64,000 nucleotides of DNA from Paracoccus sp. MC1862 (GTDB lineage: Bacteria; Pseudomonadota; Alphaproteobacteria; Rhodobacterales; Rhodobacteraceae): assembly GCF_016617715.1 (NCBI RefSeq), contig NZ_CP067225.1, positions 310,001-374,000 on the forward strand, given 5' to 3'. Position 1 is the stretch's first letter; every line of letters starts with the position of its first letter. Shown here piece after piece: positions 10,126-19,075 of this stretch. The position numbers and the translations under genes are program-made. A model generated the notes under the pieces. It was given only the letters and a program-made list of their open reading frames with translations, was not told the origin of the DNA and did not search any database.

Positions 10126-10974
10126 GAGCACCTAACACAACCGCTGCTCATGCGTTGACGGGCCATGAGCAAGCCCCTTGTCTCCGATGATCCATGGGCG
10201 GCGCTTTCGCCGCTTCTGCCAAGGGAGCGGCCGAAGCCCAAAGGGCGGCCGCCCGCGATGCGATGATCGCCTGGCCTTGGCCGGCATCATCTTCGTTCTG
10301 CGATCCGGCATCCCCTGGGAAATGTGACCCTCGCGAGTTCGGCTGCTCCGGCATGACCTGCTGGCGCAGGCTGCGTGACTGGCAGACAGCGGGCATCTGG
10401 ACCAAGGCTCCATCGCGTGCTGCTTGAGCAGTTGTCGGACGCCGGGTATCTGGACTGGAGCCGCGCGTCCCTTGACAGCGCCGCCGTGCCGGCGAAAAGG
10501 GGGTGCCGAGACCGGCCCGAACCCGACGGATCGCGGGCCGAACCGGGCACGAAGCGCTTGTCTGTGGTCGACCGCAAAGGCACTCCGCTCGGGGTGCGCC
10601 TGAGCCCGGTTAACCGGCGCGACAGCCGGATGATGGCACTCACCCTGGACGCCTTGCCGGGCGTGCGCCATGGGCACGGTCGTCCGCGCAAGCGCCTCGG
10701 CAAGCTTCACGCCGACAAGACCTATGATCAGCATCGCTGCCGGAGCGGATGCCGAAAGCGCAGGATCATGCCCCGCATCGCCCGGCGAGGCATGGACCAC
10801 AGCGAAAGGCTGGGCAGGCACCACCGGGTCGTCGAGCGAACGTTGGCTTGGCTCAACCGGTTCCGCCGCCTGATCATCCGCTACGAGCAGCGCGCCGACA
10901 TCCACGAGGACTTCGTCCTGCTCGGCTGCGCCCTCATCTGCCTCAACCAGATCAGAAGGTTTTGTTAGATGCTC
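10126..10974 (+). mobile_element. IS5-family insertion sequence, inactive
   Basis: The element is bounded by imperfect 17-bp inverted repeats: GAGCACCTAACACAACC at 10126-10142 and, as its reverse complement, GAGCATCTAACAAAACC ending at 10974 (15 of 17 match). Length 849 bp fits the compact IS5/IS427-type group. No clear target duplication flanks it. The transposase inside is frameshifted, so the copy cannot move on its own. Confidence 0.82.
10166..10968 (+). pseudogene. IS5-family transposase, frameshifted
   Basis: The reading frame begins MSKPLVSDDPWAALSPLLP, meets a TGA after KGRPPAMR (about 10264), continues in a second frame (DDRLALAGIIFVLRSGIPWE), is interrupted again at about 10325, and goes on in a third (REFGCSGMTCWRRLRDWQ). 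The C-terminal part is open from about 10375 to 10968 and carries the DDE residues: Asp in SLDSAAVPAKRG, Asp in LHADKTYDQ and Glu in HHRVVERTLAWLNRFRR. Some IS5 members use one programmed frameshift, but the number and places of breaks here indicate decay. Confidence 0.82.
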
Positions 10975-11218
10975 TTAGTTCGGATGGCGCGATGTGGTCC
11001 AGCCCGAGGGGTTCACCCAGCGCCGGAACACGGCCGCATCACGGAACCGGTCCAGATTTCGACAGCACTTCCCTGGTGCCGCTGATTTTCGGGGCCGCTT
11101 TCCTGACCCTGCCCGGTAACGGCGGCGGGTCCCTTTACGGACCATGCCCGCCTAGTCGTGCTCGGGTCTGCCTGTTGACGACAGCAGCGACTCGCGCGTA
11201 CTGCGGCTGCGATCGGCA
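10975..11218. other. No gene recognised between IS5 and the IS3 scrap
   Basis: Both strands were read. Short open stretches give no family resemblance, and no stem-loop with a U tract is evident. It is probably debris of the adjoining elements. Confidence 0.5.
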
Positions 11219-11304
11219 AGCTTTGGTGAGCAGCCGCGCTAAGATAGTCCAGCTTGGTGTGGCGGCGCTGCGGATTGTAGAAGAGCGTTCGATGTAGTCG
11301 AACA
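11219..11304 (-). pseudogene. IS3-family transposase C-terminal scrap
   Basis: On the minus strand the pieces FDYIER and then, after a one-base shift, FYNPQRRHTKLDYLSAAAHQ can be read. FYNPxRRHxxL is the hallmark of the C terminus of IS3-family OrfB integrases. Only about 28 residues are left, with a frameshift, so it is a dead remnant. Confidence 0.75.
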
Positions 11305-11306
11305 TG

Positions 11307-12317
11307 TCACCCCGTCGGCGGCGTTTCTCCCAGCACCTCCCAGGCTCTTTGGGCGAAGCGGCCCGCCAGCGGGGCGTAGCGGGCGGCCTCGGGGTCGGCG
11401 GCGGTGCCCTGGGCGGCGCGGTCGGCGATGCCCGTGAAGATCACCGCGAAGCTGAAGAGCGCAAAGGCGATGTGGAAGGCTTGGGGCGGGGGAACCTCGG
11501 GGTGGACCTCGCGGTAGGCTTCGAAGAACCCGGCCTCGGTGGGGATGCCCTCGGTTTCGGCGCCGAGGATGCCGCCGTATTCGTCCGGGCTGGTGTGGAA
11601 GGGCATGGCGGCGAAGCCGAGGTCGGCCAGCGGATGGCCGATGGTGGACAGTTCCCAGTCGAGGACGGCGATCACGCGGGGCTCGGTCGGGTGAATGAGC
11701 ATGTTGCCCAGCCGGAAGTCGCCATGGGCGATGGAGGACAGCCCGTCGTCGGGCGGCTGCAGTTCGGCCAGCCGTTCCGACAGCGCCAGCAGCACCCTGT
11801 CCTCCGCGAAGGAGGAGGCCTCGAGCTGGCTGGTCCAGCGGTGGATCTGGCGGGCGAAGTAGTCGCCGGGGCGGCCGAAGTCCGACAGGCCGATCTCGTC
11901 CGGCCGGACCCGGTGAAGCCGGGCAAGAGTGCGGACCATCGACAGGTAGACCTCGCGCCGTTCGGCCGGGGAGAGGTCAGGCAGGCGGCCGTCGGAGAAG
12001 ACCCGGCCCTCGACGAAGTCCATCAGGTAGAAGGGTGTGCCCAGCAGCGCGGCGTCCTCGTGGAACAGCAGCGCGCGGGGCACCGGCACATCGGTGTCCT
12101 CAAGCGCCCGCATCACCCGGAACTCGCGGTCGATGGCATGGGCGCCCTTGAGGATTTCCCCCGCGGGCTGCTTGCGCAGCACCATGCGGCGGGCGCCGTG
12201 ATCGACGATGAAGGTCGGGTTCGACTGGCCCCCGCCGATGCGCGAAAGGTGCGTCTCGCCGGGGCCGAAGTGCTGGGCCAGGAAGGGATTGAGCCGTTCG
12301 GGCGTGACCTCGCTCAT
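11307..12317 (-). CDS. APH-like phosphotransferase (ACAD10/11 kinase-domain or LvaA type)
   Basis: 336 residues of the aminoglycoside-phosphotransferase/choline-kinase fold. Visible are a Gly-rich ATP loop [10 protein letters not shown] at about 27, the lysine in VLRKQPAG, the catalytic loop [13 protein letters not shown] at about 200 and the metal-binding [16 protein letters not shown] (DxE/DFG equivalent). This is the bacterial counterpart of the kinase half of human ACAD10/11 and of LvaA, which phosphorylate the 4-hydroxyl of 4-hydroxyacyl-CoA. It overlaps the acyl-CoA dehydrogenase stop by four bases (ATGA), so the two are coupled, mirroring the fused mammalian enzyme. The substrate is inferred from partner and family, not shown. 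Confidence 0.85.
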   Translation of the reverse strand: MSEVTPERLNPFLAQHFGPGETHLSRIGGGQSNPTFIVDHGARRMVLRKQPAGEILKGAHAIDREFRVMRALEDTDVPVPRALLFHEDAALLGTPFYLMDFVEGRVFSDGRLPDLSPAERREVYLSMVRTLARLHRVRPDEIGLSDFGRPGDYFARQIHRWTSQLEASSFAEDRVLLALSERLAELQPPDDGLSSIAHGDFRLGNMLIHPTEPRVIAVLDWELSTIGHPLADLGFAAMPFHTSPDEYGGILGAETEGIPTEAGFFEAYREVHPEVPPPQAFHIAFALFSFAVIFTGIADRAAQGTAADPEAARYAPLAGRFAQRAWEVLGETPPTG

Positions 12318-13531
12318 GCCTCATCCCCCTCGACCGGCCAGGACCAGAACCCCCGCCCCTCGGCATCGAGGTTGCGGCTGAGAACCATCTTGTGGACCTC
12401 GTCCGCGCCATCGACCAGCCGCGCCTGGCGGGCGTAGCGGTAGATCCATTCCAGCGGCGTGTCCTTGGAATAGCCGCGCGCCCCGTTGATCTGGATCGCG
12501 GTGTCGGCGGCCTTGTGCAGCAGGTTCGCCACATGGACCTTGGCCATCGAGACCTCTTTCCGGGCATAGCTTCCCTGATCCAGCGCCCAGGCGGCCTTCA
12601 TCACCAGCAGGCGGCCCACCTCGATCTGCATGGCGAGATCGCCCAGCATGATGCGGATGCTTTCGCGGTTCGACAGCCGCTCGCCGAAGGCGAAGCGTTC
12701 ATGGGCATAGGTGGTGGCGATCTCGACGCAGCGCTTCGACAGCCCCAGCCAGCGCATGCAGTGGGTCAGCCGCGCCGGCCCCAGCCGCATCTGCGTCAGC
12801 TTCAGACCGTCGCCCTCGTTCAGCAGAAGGTTCTCGGCGGGGATCTCCATGTCCTCGAAAACCAGCTCGCAATGGCCGCCGTGTTCCTCGGGCCCCATGA
12901 TCGGGATGCGCCGCTCGATCCGCCAGCCGGGGGTGTCGCGGTGGAACAGGAAGGCGCTCAGCCCCTTGCGCGGGTCCTCCGAGGTGCGCGCGATCAGCAT
13001 GAAATGCCCCGCGTCCTCGGCCCCGGTGATGAACCACTTGCGGCCGCGGATCACATAGCTGTCGCCCTGCCGCGTGGCAGTCGTCAGCATCATGCCGCCG
13101 GGGTCCGAGCCCGAGCCGGGATGGGGTTCGGTCATCACGAAGGCCGACCGGACGCGGCCATCCACAATGGGCTGCAGCCAGCGCGCCTTCTGTTCGGGCG
13201 TGCCGGCCTTTTCCAGCACCATCATGTTGCCGTCGTCGGGCGCGGCCGAGTTGAACACCACGGGGCCGAAGATCGAGCGGTTCATCTCCTCGTAGCAGAC
13301 CGCCATGCCGATCTTGCCAAGACCCTGCCCGCCGGTTTCCTGCTTGAGTTGCAGGCACCACAGCCCCTCGGCTTTCGCCTTGTCCCGCATCACCTCAAGC
13401 ACATCAAGGCGGATGTTCTCGTGCGCGTCGTAGTTCGCGCGGTCCTCCTCCAGCGGCAGCAGCTCGTCCTCGACGAAGCGGGCGATGCGGCGGCGGTAAT
13501 CCTCGATGCGCGGCGGAATGGTGAAATCCAT
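12314..13531 (-). CDS. Acyl-CoA dehydrogenase, ACAD10/11-like
   Basis: 405 residues with the ACAD fold: FAD-binding [14 protein letters not shown] at about 130, [12 protein letters not shown], a C-terminal helical domain ([19 protein letters not shown]) and [19 protein letters not shown]. Where classical acyl-CoA dehydrogenases have the catalytic Glu in YEGTxxI, this protein has VDGADEVHK, i.e. Asp. The DGxDEVH form is also what I recall for ACAD10/11, so it supports that branch rather than a simple beta-oxidation enzyme. In that branch the enzyme removes phosphate from 4-phosphoacyl-CoA to give enoyl-CoA. It is coupled to the APH kinase gene and follows the SDR gene by nine bases. Confidence 0.88.
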   Translation of the reverse strand: MDFTIPPRIEDYRRRIARFVEDELLPLEEDRANYDAHENIRLDVLEVMRDKAKAEGLWCLQLKQETGGQGLGKIGMAVCYEEMNRSIFGPVVFNSAAPDDGNMMVLEKAGTPEQKARWLQPIVDGRVRSAFVMTEPHPGSGSDPGGMMLTTATRQGDSYVIRGRKWFITGAEDAGHFMLIARTSEDPRKGLSAFLFHRDTPGWRIERRIPIMGPEEHGGHCELVFEDMEIPAENLLLNEGDGLKLTQMRLGPARLTHCMRWLGLSKRCVEIATTYAHERFAFGERLSNRESIRIMLGDLAMQIEVGRLLVMKAAWALDQGSYARKEVSMAKVHVANLLHKAADTAIQINGARGYSKDTPLEWIYRYARQARLVDGADEVHKMVLSRNLDAEGRGFWSWPVEGDEA

Positions 13532-13540
13532 GGGGAACCC

Positions 13541-14278
13541 TCACAGGCTGGAACAGAGATGGCCGCCATCGACGACGATGGACGATCCGGTCATGTAGCG
13601 CGCCCCGTCGGAGCAAAGCAGCCGCAGGGGCGCGTCGAGGTCGCCAAGCTGCCCGAGCCTGCGTTGCGGGATGCGCCGGATCAGCGTCTGGCCCGGTTCG
13701 GTCGCGAAGAAGTCGCGGTTCAGGGCCGTCTCGATATAACCGGGGCAGAGCGCGTTCACACGGATGCCGTAGCGCGCCCATTCCAGCGCCAGCGCCTGCG
13801 TCAACTGCACCACGGCGGCCTTGGAGGCGGCATAGGCCGCGACATTGCCCGCCACCCGGAAGCCGAGGATCGAGGCTACGTTGACGATGGCGCCGCCGCC
13901 CGTGTCGCGCATCCGCCGCGCCGCCGCCTGCGCCACGTGGAAGACACCCTTGACGTTGGTGTCCAGCACGGCGCCGAACTCCTCCGGGTCGGTGTCGATC
14001 GCGGGCGCTGTCGCGGTGATGCCGGCGTTGTTCACCACCACGTCGATGCGTCCGGCGACCTGCGCGAAAGCGGCCGCGACAGACGCCGCATCCGCCACGT
14101 CCAGCGCCACCGCCTGCGCATCCCCGCCCGAAGCCCGGATCGCATCGACCTGCGCCGCGATCTTCCCCTCGCTGCGGGCGGCCAGAACAACCCGCGCCCC
14201 GTCACCCGCAAGAACAGAAGCAAAATGCGCCCCCAGACCGCTCGACGCACCAGTCACGAGAATGGTTCTGGGGGGCAT
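13541..14278 (-). CDS. Short-chain dehydrogenase/reductase
   Basis: The frame is open upstream, but ATG 14278 has AGAAGGA at good distance and clears the upstream dctM stop by 19 bases. The 245-residue product begins MPPRTILVTGASSGLG (TGxxxGxG cofactor site), has NNAG at about 85, the catalytic Ser in VNVASILGF and the YxxxK pair in YAASKAAVV. Classical SDR, NAD(P)-dependent, cytosolic. In the cluster it occupies the place of LvaD, which reduces the 4-oxo group of levulinyl-CoA to 4-hydroxy; oxidation of a hydroxy intermediate is equally possible. Substrate not determinable from sequence. Confidence 0.88.
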   Translation of the reverse strand: MPPRTILVTGASSGLGAHFASVLAGDGARVVLAARSEGKIAAQVDAIRASGGDAQAVALDVADAASVAAAFAQVAGRIDVVVNNAGITATAPAIDTDPEEFGAVLDTNVKGVFHVAQAAARRMRDTGGGAIVNVASILGFRVAGNVAAYAASKAAVVQLTQALALEWARYGIRVNALCPGYIETALNRDFFATEPGQTLIRRIPQRRLGQLGDLDAPLRLLCSDGARYMTGSSIVVDGGHLCSSL

Positions 14279-14297
14279 GGAAAGGTCCTTCTTCACG

Positions 14298-15572
14298 TCA
14301 GTATCCCGGCAGGATGTGGTACCATAGCGCGATGCCGGGCACATAGGTGATCGCCGCCAGCATGATCAGGCAGGCCAGCAGGAACCACCCGATCTGCCGC
14401 AGAAGCGCCATGATGGGAATGCGGTTCGTCAGCGAGGCCACGTAGAGGTTGGCTGCAAGCGGCGGGGTCAGCAGGCCGATCTCGATATTGATGACGACGA
14501 CGATGCCGAAATGGATCGGGTCGATGCCATAACGGGCGGCGGCCGGCGCCAGCAGCGGTCCCATCAGCAGGATCGCGGCGCTGGTTTCCATGAACATGCC
14601 GACGACCAGCAGCGCCAGGTTCACCAGCAGCAGGAACATCAGCGGATTCTCTGTCAGCCCGACCGCAAAACTGGCAAGGTCCTGTGGGATCTGCTCCAGC
14701 GTCAGGGCACGGTTGAAGATGGTGGTGAAGCCGATGATGAACATCACCGCCGCCGCGCTGACCGCCGCGCGCACAAAGGCGTCGCCCAGTTGCCGCGATC
14801 CGGCCGAGCGCGAGATCAGAATGTAGAGAAGCGCATAGACCGCCGCGACCCCCGCGGCTTCGGTTGGGGTGAAGATGCCGGTGTAGATGCCTCCCAGCAC
14901 CAGGATCGGCATGAACAGCGCGGGCAGTGCCGAGGTGAACTCGGCCGCGAAGGACCGCACGGGGGCGGACGATGGCGCCTCGTGTTCGATGCCGCCGTCG
15001 AGGACATGGCGGGCGCGCAGGGCGTGGACGATCATGATCGCGACGATGAAGATCAGCCCCGGCAGCAGCGTGGCCAGGAAAAGCTGGGTGATCGACGCGC
15101 CCACCGCCGAGCCGTAGAGGATCAGCGGGATCGACGGCGGCAGAAGCACCCCCAGAAGCCCGGCCGAGGCATTCAGCGCGCCCACATAGCCCGGCTTGTA
15201 GCCGCGCTGCAGCATCTCGGGGCCAAGCGCCCGGCCGATGGCGGCGACGGCGGCCACCGACGATCCCGTGACCGCCCCCATCATGGCACTGGCGCCGATC
15301 ATGATATGGCCCATCGAGGCCGGGACGCGCGCCATCAGCCGCTTGCTGACGCCGACCAGTTGCCGGGTCAGCCCGCCCTGGGTCATCAGCTCGCCCCCCA
15401 GCATGAACAGCGGGATGGCGAGGAAGGGATAGACCAGCAGCGCGTCCAGCGTCGTCTGCGCGGCATAGTCGAGCGAGACATTCCAGCGGTCCGGCTGGAT
15501 CAGGATGAACAGCGAAAAGGCGATGCCGACCGGCAGGCCGATCAGCAGGAAGCCGAACAGGACAAGGATCAT
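14298..15572 (-). CDS. dctM: TRAP transporter large permease
   Basis: 424 residues, about 12 hydrophobic segments, with typical DctM features: GLPVGIAFSLFILIQ near the N terminus, PLFMLGGELMTQGGLTRQLV, LLPPSIPLILYGSAVGASI at about 135 and LLTPPLAANLYVASLT at about 365. It is the membrane subunit that moves the solute with sodium. The gene overlaps dctQ by four bases (ATGA). The transporter sits between the thiamine-diphosphate enzyme and the SDR/ACAD/kinase genes, suggesting import of a carboxylic acid used by this pathway. Confidence 0.93.
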   Translation of the reverse strand: MILVLFGFLLIGLPVGIAFSLFILIQPDRWNVSLDYAAQTTLDALLVYPFLAIPLFMLGGELMTQGGLTRQLVGVSKRLMARVPASMGHIMIGASAMMGAVTGSSVAAVAAIGRALGPEMLQRGYKPGYVGALNASAGLLGVLLPPSIPLILYGSAVGASITQLFLATLLPGLIFIVAIMIVHALRARHVLDGGIEHEAPSSAPVRSFAAEFTSALPALFMPILVLGGIYTGIFTPTEAAGVAAVYALLYILISRSAGSRQLGDAFVRAAVSAAAVMFIIGFTTIFNRALTLEQIPQDLASFAVGLTENPLMFLLLVNLALLVVGMFMETSAAILLMGPLLAPAAARYGIDPIHFGIVVVINIEIGLLTPPLAANLYVASLTNRIPIMALLRQIGWFLLACLIMLAAITYVPGIALWYHILPGY

Positions 15573-16108
15573 GCCGTGCTTCCCCCTTCGGTGCGGTCAA
15601 CCACCATTGCGATCATCTGCATGACCACGTGGAAGGCCATCAGCGCCATGCCTACCGGAAACAGCGCCGCCAGCGGCCACAGTGGCGTGCCGAGGTCCAA
15701 GAGCTTGTCGCCCGTCATGCGAAACTCCTGCATCAGGATCCAGCCGCTGCGGAAATAGATGGCGGCGAAGGCCAGGATGCCGATGGCGGTGATGACCGCG
15801 GCCACCCGGCGGATGCGCGGCCCGCCCACTGCATGGACGATCTCGACCGAGATGTGGCTGCCCAGATAGGTGCAAAGCGCGCCGCCGATCAGGGTCAGCG
15901 GCGCAAGCGCCGCAAGCCCAATCTCGGAATAGTTCGGCAGCGCCAGCCCGAAGTTGCGGACCACGACCGAGGCCATCGTGGCCAGCGCCATGACCAGCAT
16001 CGCCAGCCCGCAGACCACCTTTTCGGCAACCACGATCCGCCGCTCGACGGACTGCATCCGGCGGAACCAGACAAGCGGCCCGGCCTCAGGCATGGGGTTC
16101 ATTGCCAT
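15569..16108 (-). CDS. dctQ: TRAP transporter small permease
   Basis: From ATG 16108 (GAGAG upstream) the protein is 179 residues; ATG 16126, overlapping the dctP stop, is an alternative. Four hydrophobic segments are visible (VVCGLAMLVMALATMASVVV; LAALAPLTLIGGALCTYLG; VAAVITAIGILAFAAIYF; PLAALFPVGMALMAFHVVM), and the GSHISVEIV motif after the second is the family hallmark. It forms the membrane complex with DctM, whose gene overlaps its stop. Confidence 0.9.
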   Translation of the reverse strand: MAMNPMPEAGPLVWFRRMQSVERRIVVAEKVVCGLAMLVMALATMASVVVRNFGLALPNYSEIGLAALAPLTLIGGALCTYLGSHISVEIVHAVGGPRIRRVAAVITAIGILAFAAIYFRSGWILMQEFRMTGDKLLDLGTPLWPLAALFPVGMALMAFHVVMQMIAMVVDRTEGGSTA

Positions 16109-16118
16109 TGCGCCGCTC

Positions 16119-17123
16119 TCAACCATTGATGAGCGTCCGCAACTCGGCCATCCGCTCCTCGCCATAGACGGGGGTCAGTTCCGCCCAGACCTGATCGGCA
16201 ACCGCGCGGAACTCGGCCACGGCTTCGGGCGACAGCTCGGTCACTTCCAGCCCCGCCGCACGGATATGTTCGAGCGCGGCTGCCACGTTCTCGCGGTTGC
16301 GCTGGACCTGCCACTTGCCGACCTCGTCGCCGATGGCGGCCAGAAGCGCCTGGTCCTCGGGCGACAGCCGGTCCAGCGCCCGCTTGCTGCCGGCGATGCT
16401 GGACATGACATAGGAATGGTTCGACAGGGTGACGTATTTCTGCGCCTCGAAGAAGCGCGCCTGGTCGATCAGGATGACGCCGTTCTCCTGCCCGTCCACG
16501 GCGCCCTGCTGCAGAGCGGTGAAAATTTCCGGGAAGGGCAGGGTGACGACCTGCACGCCCGCCTTTTCGAACAGCAGCTTCAGCGACTGCGAGGGCACCA
16601 CCCGCATCTTGAGGCCCTGCAGGTCGGCGACCGAGGCCACCGGATGGCGCGAGTTCGAGATGGCGCGGAAGTCGTTCTCGAAATAGCCCAGGTTCACCAG
16701 CCCGTGCCGCTCCATCGTTTCGTTCAGCGTGCGGTGCAGGACGTTCGGCTCGCCGTAATAGATGCGGTCGGCTTCCTCGTAGCTTTGCGCCACGAAGGGC
16801 AGGATGTGGAAGTCGAAGAGCGGGTCGATCCCTACCATCGAGTTCGGGTTGACGAAGGTCAGTTGGATCGTGCCGCGCGACAACTCGCGCCCGATGGCCT
16901 CGTCGCCGCCGAGCTGGCCCGCCGGGAAGACCTGCACCTCGATGCGGCCCTCGCTGCGTTCCCTGGCGAGTTCCGCGAATTGGAGCGCCGCTTCCCCGAC
17001 CGAGCTTTGCTCGGGGAAGACATGGGCCAGCCTCAGCGTGACCTCCTGCGCGGCGGCAGCCAGCGGCAGCGCCAGACCTACAGCCAGTGCAAATGCGCGG
17101 GTCAAGTTTCGTGCGATATTCAT
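16119..17123 (-). CDS. dctP: TRAP transporter solute-binding protein
   Basis: 334 residues with a Sec signal (AFALAVGLALPLAAAAQE, cleavage near residue 25) followed by VTLRLAHVFPEQSSVGEAALQFAELA, the usual DctP opening. The conserved arginine that contacts the solute carboxylate in DctP-family proteins fits in LQGLKMRVVPSQSLKLLF (about residue 165). Solute is therefore probably a carboxylate, identity unknown. It lies 37 bases downstream of the thiamine-diphosphate enzyme and is first of the dctPQM set. Confidence 0.92.
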   Translation of the reverse strand: MNIARNLTRAFALAVGLALPLAAAAQEVTLRLAHVFPEQSSVGEAALQFAELARERSEGRIEVQVFPAGQLGGDEAIGRELSRGTIQLTFVNPNSMVGIDPLFDFHILPFVAQSYEEADRIYYGEPNVLHRTLNETMERHGLVNLGYFENDFRAISNSRHPVASVADLQGLKMRVVPSQSLKLLFEKAGVQVVTLPFPEIFTALQQGAVDGQENGVILIDQARFFEAQKYVTLSNHSYVMSSIAGSKRALDRLSPEDQALLAAIGDEVGKWQVQRNRENVAAALEHIRAAGLEVTELSPEAVAEFRAVADQVWAELTPVYGEERMAELRTLING

Positions 17124-17160
17124 GGTTCTCCTCCCTTGATCGCTTATGCGGCTGACGCCC

Positions 17161-18891
17161 TCACTCCTCAGGTGAGGAAGCCAGCCATTTCCGTTCGGCC
17201 GTGTCCCAAGCCTCCAGCGCCTGATGGTCGGGCACCCAGGCCAGCCCCGACTTGCTGTCCGAGGACGCGATCTCGGGGCTGGTCACGGCGTCGATCAGCG
17301 CGGGCGCCCCGCCGCGCACCACCGCCAGCGCCTGATCCAGCGCGGGGCCGATCTCGTCATGAGTGGTCAGCCGCCAAGCCTGCATCCCAAAGGCGCGGGC
17401 CATGGCGGCATGGTCGGCATATTGCAGCCGCGTGCCGACAACGCGGCCGAAGCTTTCCTGCTGGTCGCGGACCTCGATTGCCCACGACCCGTTGTTGCTG
17501 ATGACGATCAGCGCAGGCGCACGGTGGCGCACGGCGGTGTCGATCTCCATCGCCGTGAAGCCGAACGAGCCGTCGCCCGTGACCGCGACCACCTGCCGCC
17601 CCGGCGCCGCCTTGGCCGCGCCCACGGCAAAGGCCGTGGCGATGCCGATGCAGCCCAAGGGACCGGGGTCGAGGTAGGTCTGCCCCTCCAGCGCCACGCG
17701 GGCGAAGCTGAGGATGTCGCCCCCATCGGCGATGACGATGGCCTCGGGGTCGAGCCTACGGCGGATCTCGGCCAGCAGGCGGTTCGGGTTGATGCGGCCG
17801 TCGGGACCGGGTGCGGCGGATTCCATCTTCGCTTGCATCGCCTCGGCCCGCGTCCGGTGGCCCTGGGCCATCTCGGCCAGCCAGTCGCGGCCTCCGGTCA
17901 GCTCGCGCTGTGACAGCCGTTCGGTCAGCGCGGAAAGGGTCAAGGGGATGTCCCCGGCCAGCCCGAGGTCGCCCAGCCGGTTGTCGGACAGTTCCGCCGG
18001 CTGGTCGGAAATCCGCAGGAAGGCCGCGCTTCCGAAGACCGCGGGCGAGCCATAGGCAAGCTGGAAGTCGAGCTTGCGGCCCAAGGTGATGACCAGATCG
18101 GCCTGCTTCATCGCCGCCCCCCGCATCGCCGCGATATGCGAAGGGTGGTCGGCCGGCACGATGCCCTTGGATTCTCCCGTGTCCAGATAGGCCGCGCCCG
18201 AGGCCGACAGGAAGTCGGCCAGTTCCGCCCCGGCCCCGTTCGCCCCCCGCCCCGAGATGACCAGCACGCGCGAGGCCCGCGCGATCATGTCGGCGGCAGC
18301 GTCCAGATCGGCGGGCAGGGGGGTCACGCGCGGGCGGGCGCCCCCCTTCAGGTGCTCGCCGGCCAGCAGCACCGGCGGCACGGCTTCGCGCTGCAGGTCC
18401 ACCGGCAGGTCGATGTAGCTCGGCCCCGCCTCGCCTGCCTGTCCCTGCGCCGCCGCGATGGCCGCGTCGAGTTCGCGCGCAACCGACGTCACATGCCGCA
18501 GCGTGCGAGCATAGCGCGTCAGCGAGCGCAGCAGATCGACATGGACCATGTCCTGCAGCGCGCCGCGGTTCTCCTGCGGGCGCGGCGGCAGGCCCGAGAT
18601 CACCAGCACCGGGATGCGCGAGACATGGGCGTTGGCGATCCCCGTCATGGCATTGGTAACGCCCGGCCCGGCCGTGACCATCGCCACCCCCAGCCTGCCG
18701 CTGACGGCGGCCGAGGCATGGGCCATCATCACCGCCGCGCGTTCGTCGCGGACATCGACGATCTCGATCCCCTCGGCGTCCAGCGCCATCCACATTGGCA
18801 TGATATGCCCTCCGCAGAGCGCGAAGACCCGTTCAACCCCGCGCGCCTTCAGCGTCCGTGCGACCAGCACTGCGACTGTGACCTGCGTCAT
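17161..18891 (-). CDS. Thiamine-diphosphate enzyme (acetolactate synthase / 2-hydroxyacyl-CoA lyase superfamily)
   Basis: Start at ATG 18891, directly preceded by AAGGAG; 576 residues. N-terminal PYR domain with the cofactor-activating Glu in DVRDERAAVMMAHASA (about residue 50) and TAGPGVTNAMTGIANAHV; central domain LVISGRGANGAGA; C-terminal PP domain with the ThDP/Mg motif GDGSFGFTAMEIDTAVRH...SNNGSW (about 435-465). The family includes acetolactate synthase, benzoylformate decarboxylase, oxalyl-CoA decarboxylase and 2-hydroxyacyl-CoA lyase, and I cannot choose among them. No small regulatory ilvN-like gene is adjacent, so valine/isoleucine biosynthesis is unlikely. First gene of the unit that continues into the TRAP genes. 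Confidence 0.85.
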   Translation of the reverse strand: MTQVTVAVLVARTLKARGVERVFALCGGHIMPMWMALDAEGIEIVDVRDERAAVMMAHASAAVSGRLGVAMVTAGPGVTNAMTGIANAHVSRIPVLVISGLPPRPQENRGALQDMVHVDLLRSLTRYARTLRHVTSVARELDAAIAAAQGQAGEAGPSYIDLPVDLQREAVPPVLLAGEHLKGGARPRVTPLPADLDAAADMIARASRVLVISGRGANGAGAELADFLSASGAAYLDTGESKGIVPADHPSHIAAMRGAAMKQADLVITLGRKLDFQLAYGSPAVFGSAAFLRISDQPAELSDNRLGDLGLAGDIPLTLSALTERLSQRELTGGRDWLAEMAQGHRTRAEAMQAKMESAAPGPDGRINPNRLLAEIRRRLDPEAIVIADGGDILSFARVALEGQTYLDPGPLGCIGIATAFAVGAAKAAPGRQVVAVTGDGSFGFTAMEIDTAVRHRAPALIVISNNGSWAIEVRDQQESFGRVVGTRLQYADHAAMARAFGMQAWRLTTHDEIGPALDQALAVVRGGAPALIDAVTSPEIASSDSKSGLAWVPDHQALEAWDTAERKWLASSPEE

Positions 18892-19011
18892 CTCCTTGCA
18901 TCTCCTCCCAAAAGGCGACCCCTGCGGTGCTGGCGGCACCGTGCCGCTGCCTTCATGAATGCCGCGGCCCGCATGGGACCGCCTGCGAATCAACGCTCTC
19001 TCCTAAAGTGT

Positions 19012-19038
19012 AATTCAGAATTCTGAATTCAGAATTTC
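19012..19038. promoter_or_regulatory. GntR-type operator 1 (overlapping GAATTC palindromes)
   Basis: Between the synthetase stop and the thiamine-diphosphate enzyme start, the stretch contains ATTCAGAATTCTGAAT (19013-19028, perfect palindrome) overlapped by CTGAATTCAG (19023-19032) and AGAATTTCT. It resembles the palindromes at 25091 and 27471. It lies about 120-145 bases before ATG 18891, a promoter-like position for the TRAP/SDR/ACAD/kinase unit. Confidence 0.7.
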
Positions 19039-19075
19039 TGGCTAGGCCGGCTTTGTCAATCATCAACCTGCCCCG

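Noticed and set aside
10119..10982. Target-site duplication around the IS5 element
   Set aside because: Flanks CCTGA and TTAGT do not match, so none is claimed.
12392..14350. Long plus-strand frame opposite the ACAD and SDR genes
   Set aside because: Antisense shadow; the minus-strand genes have complete motifs and coupled starts.
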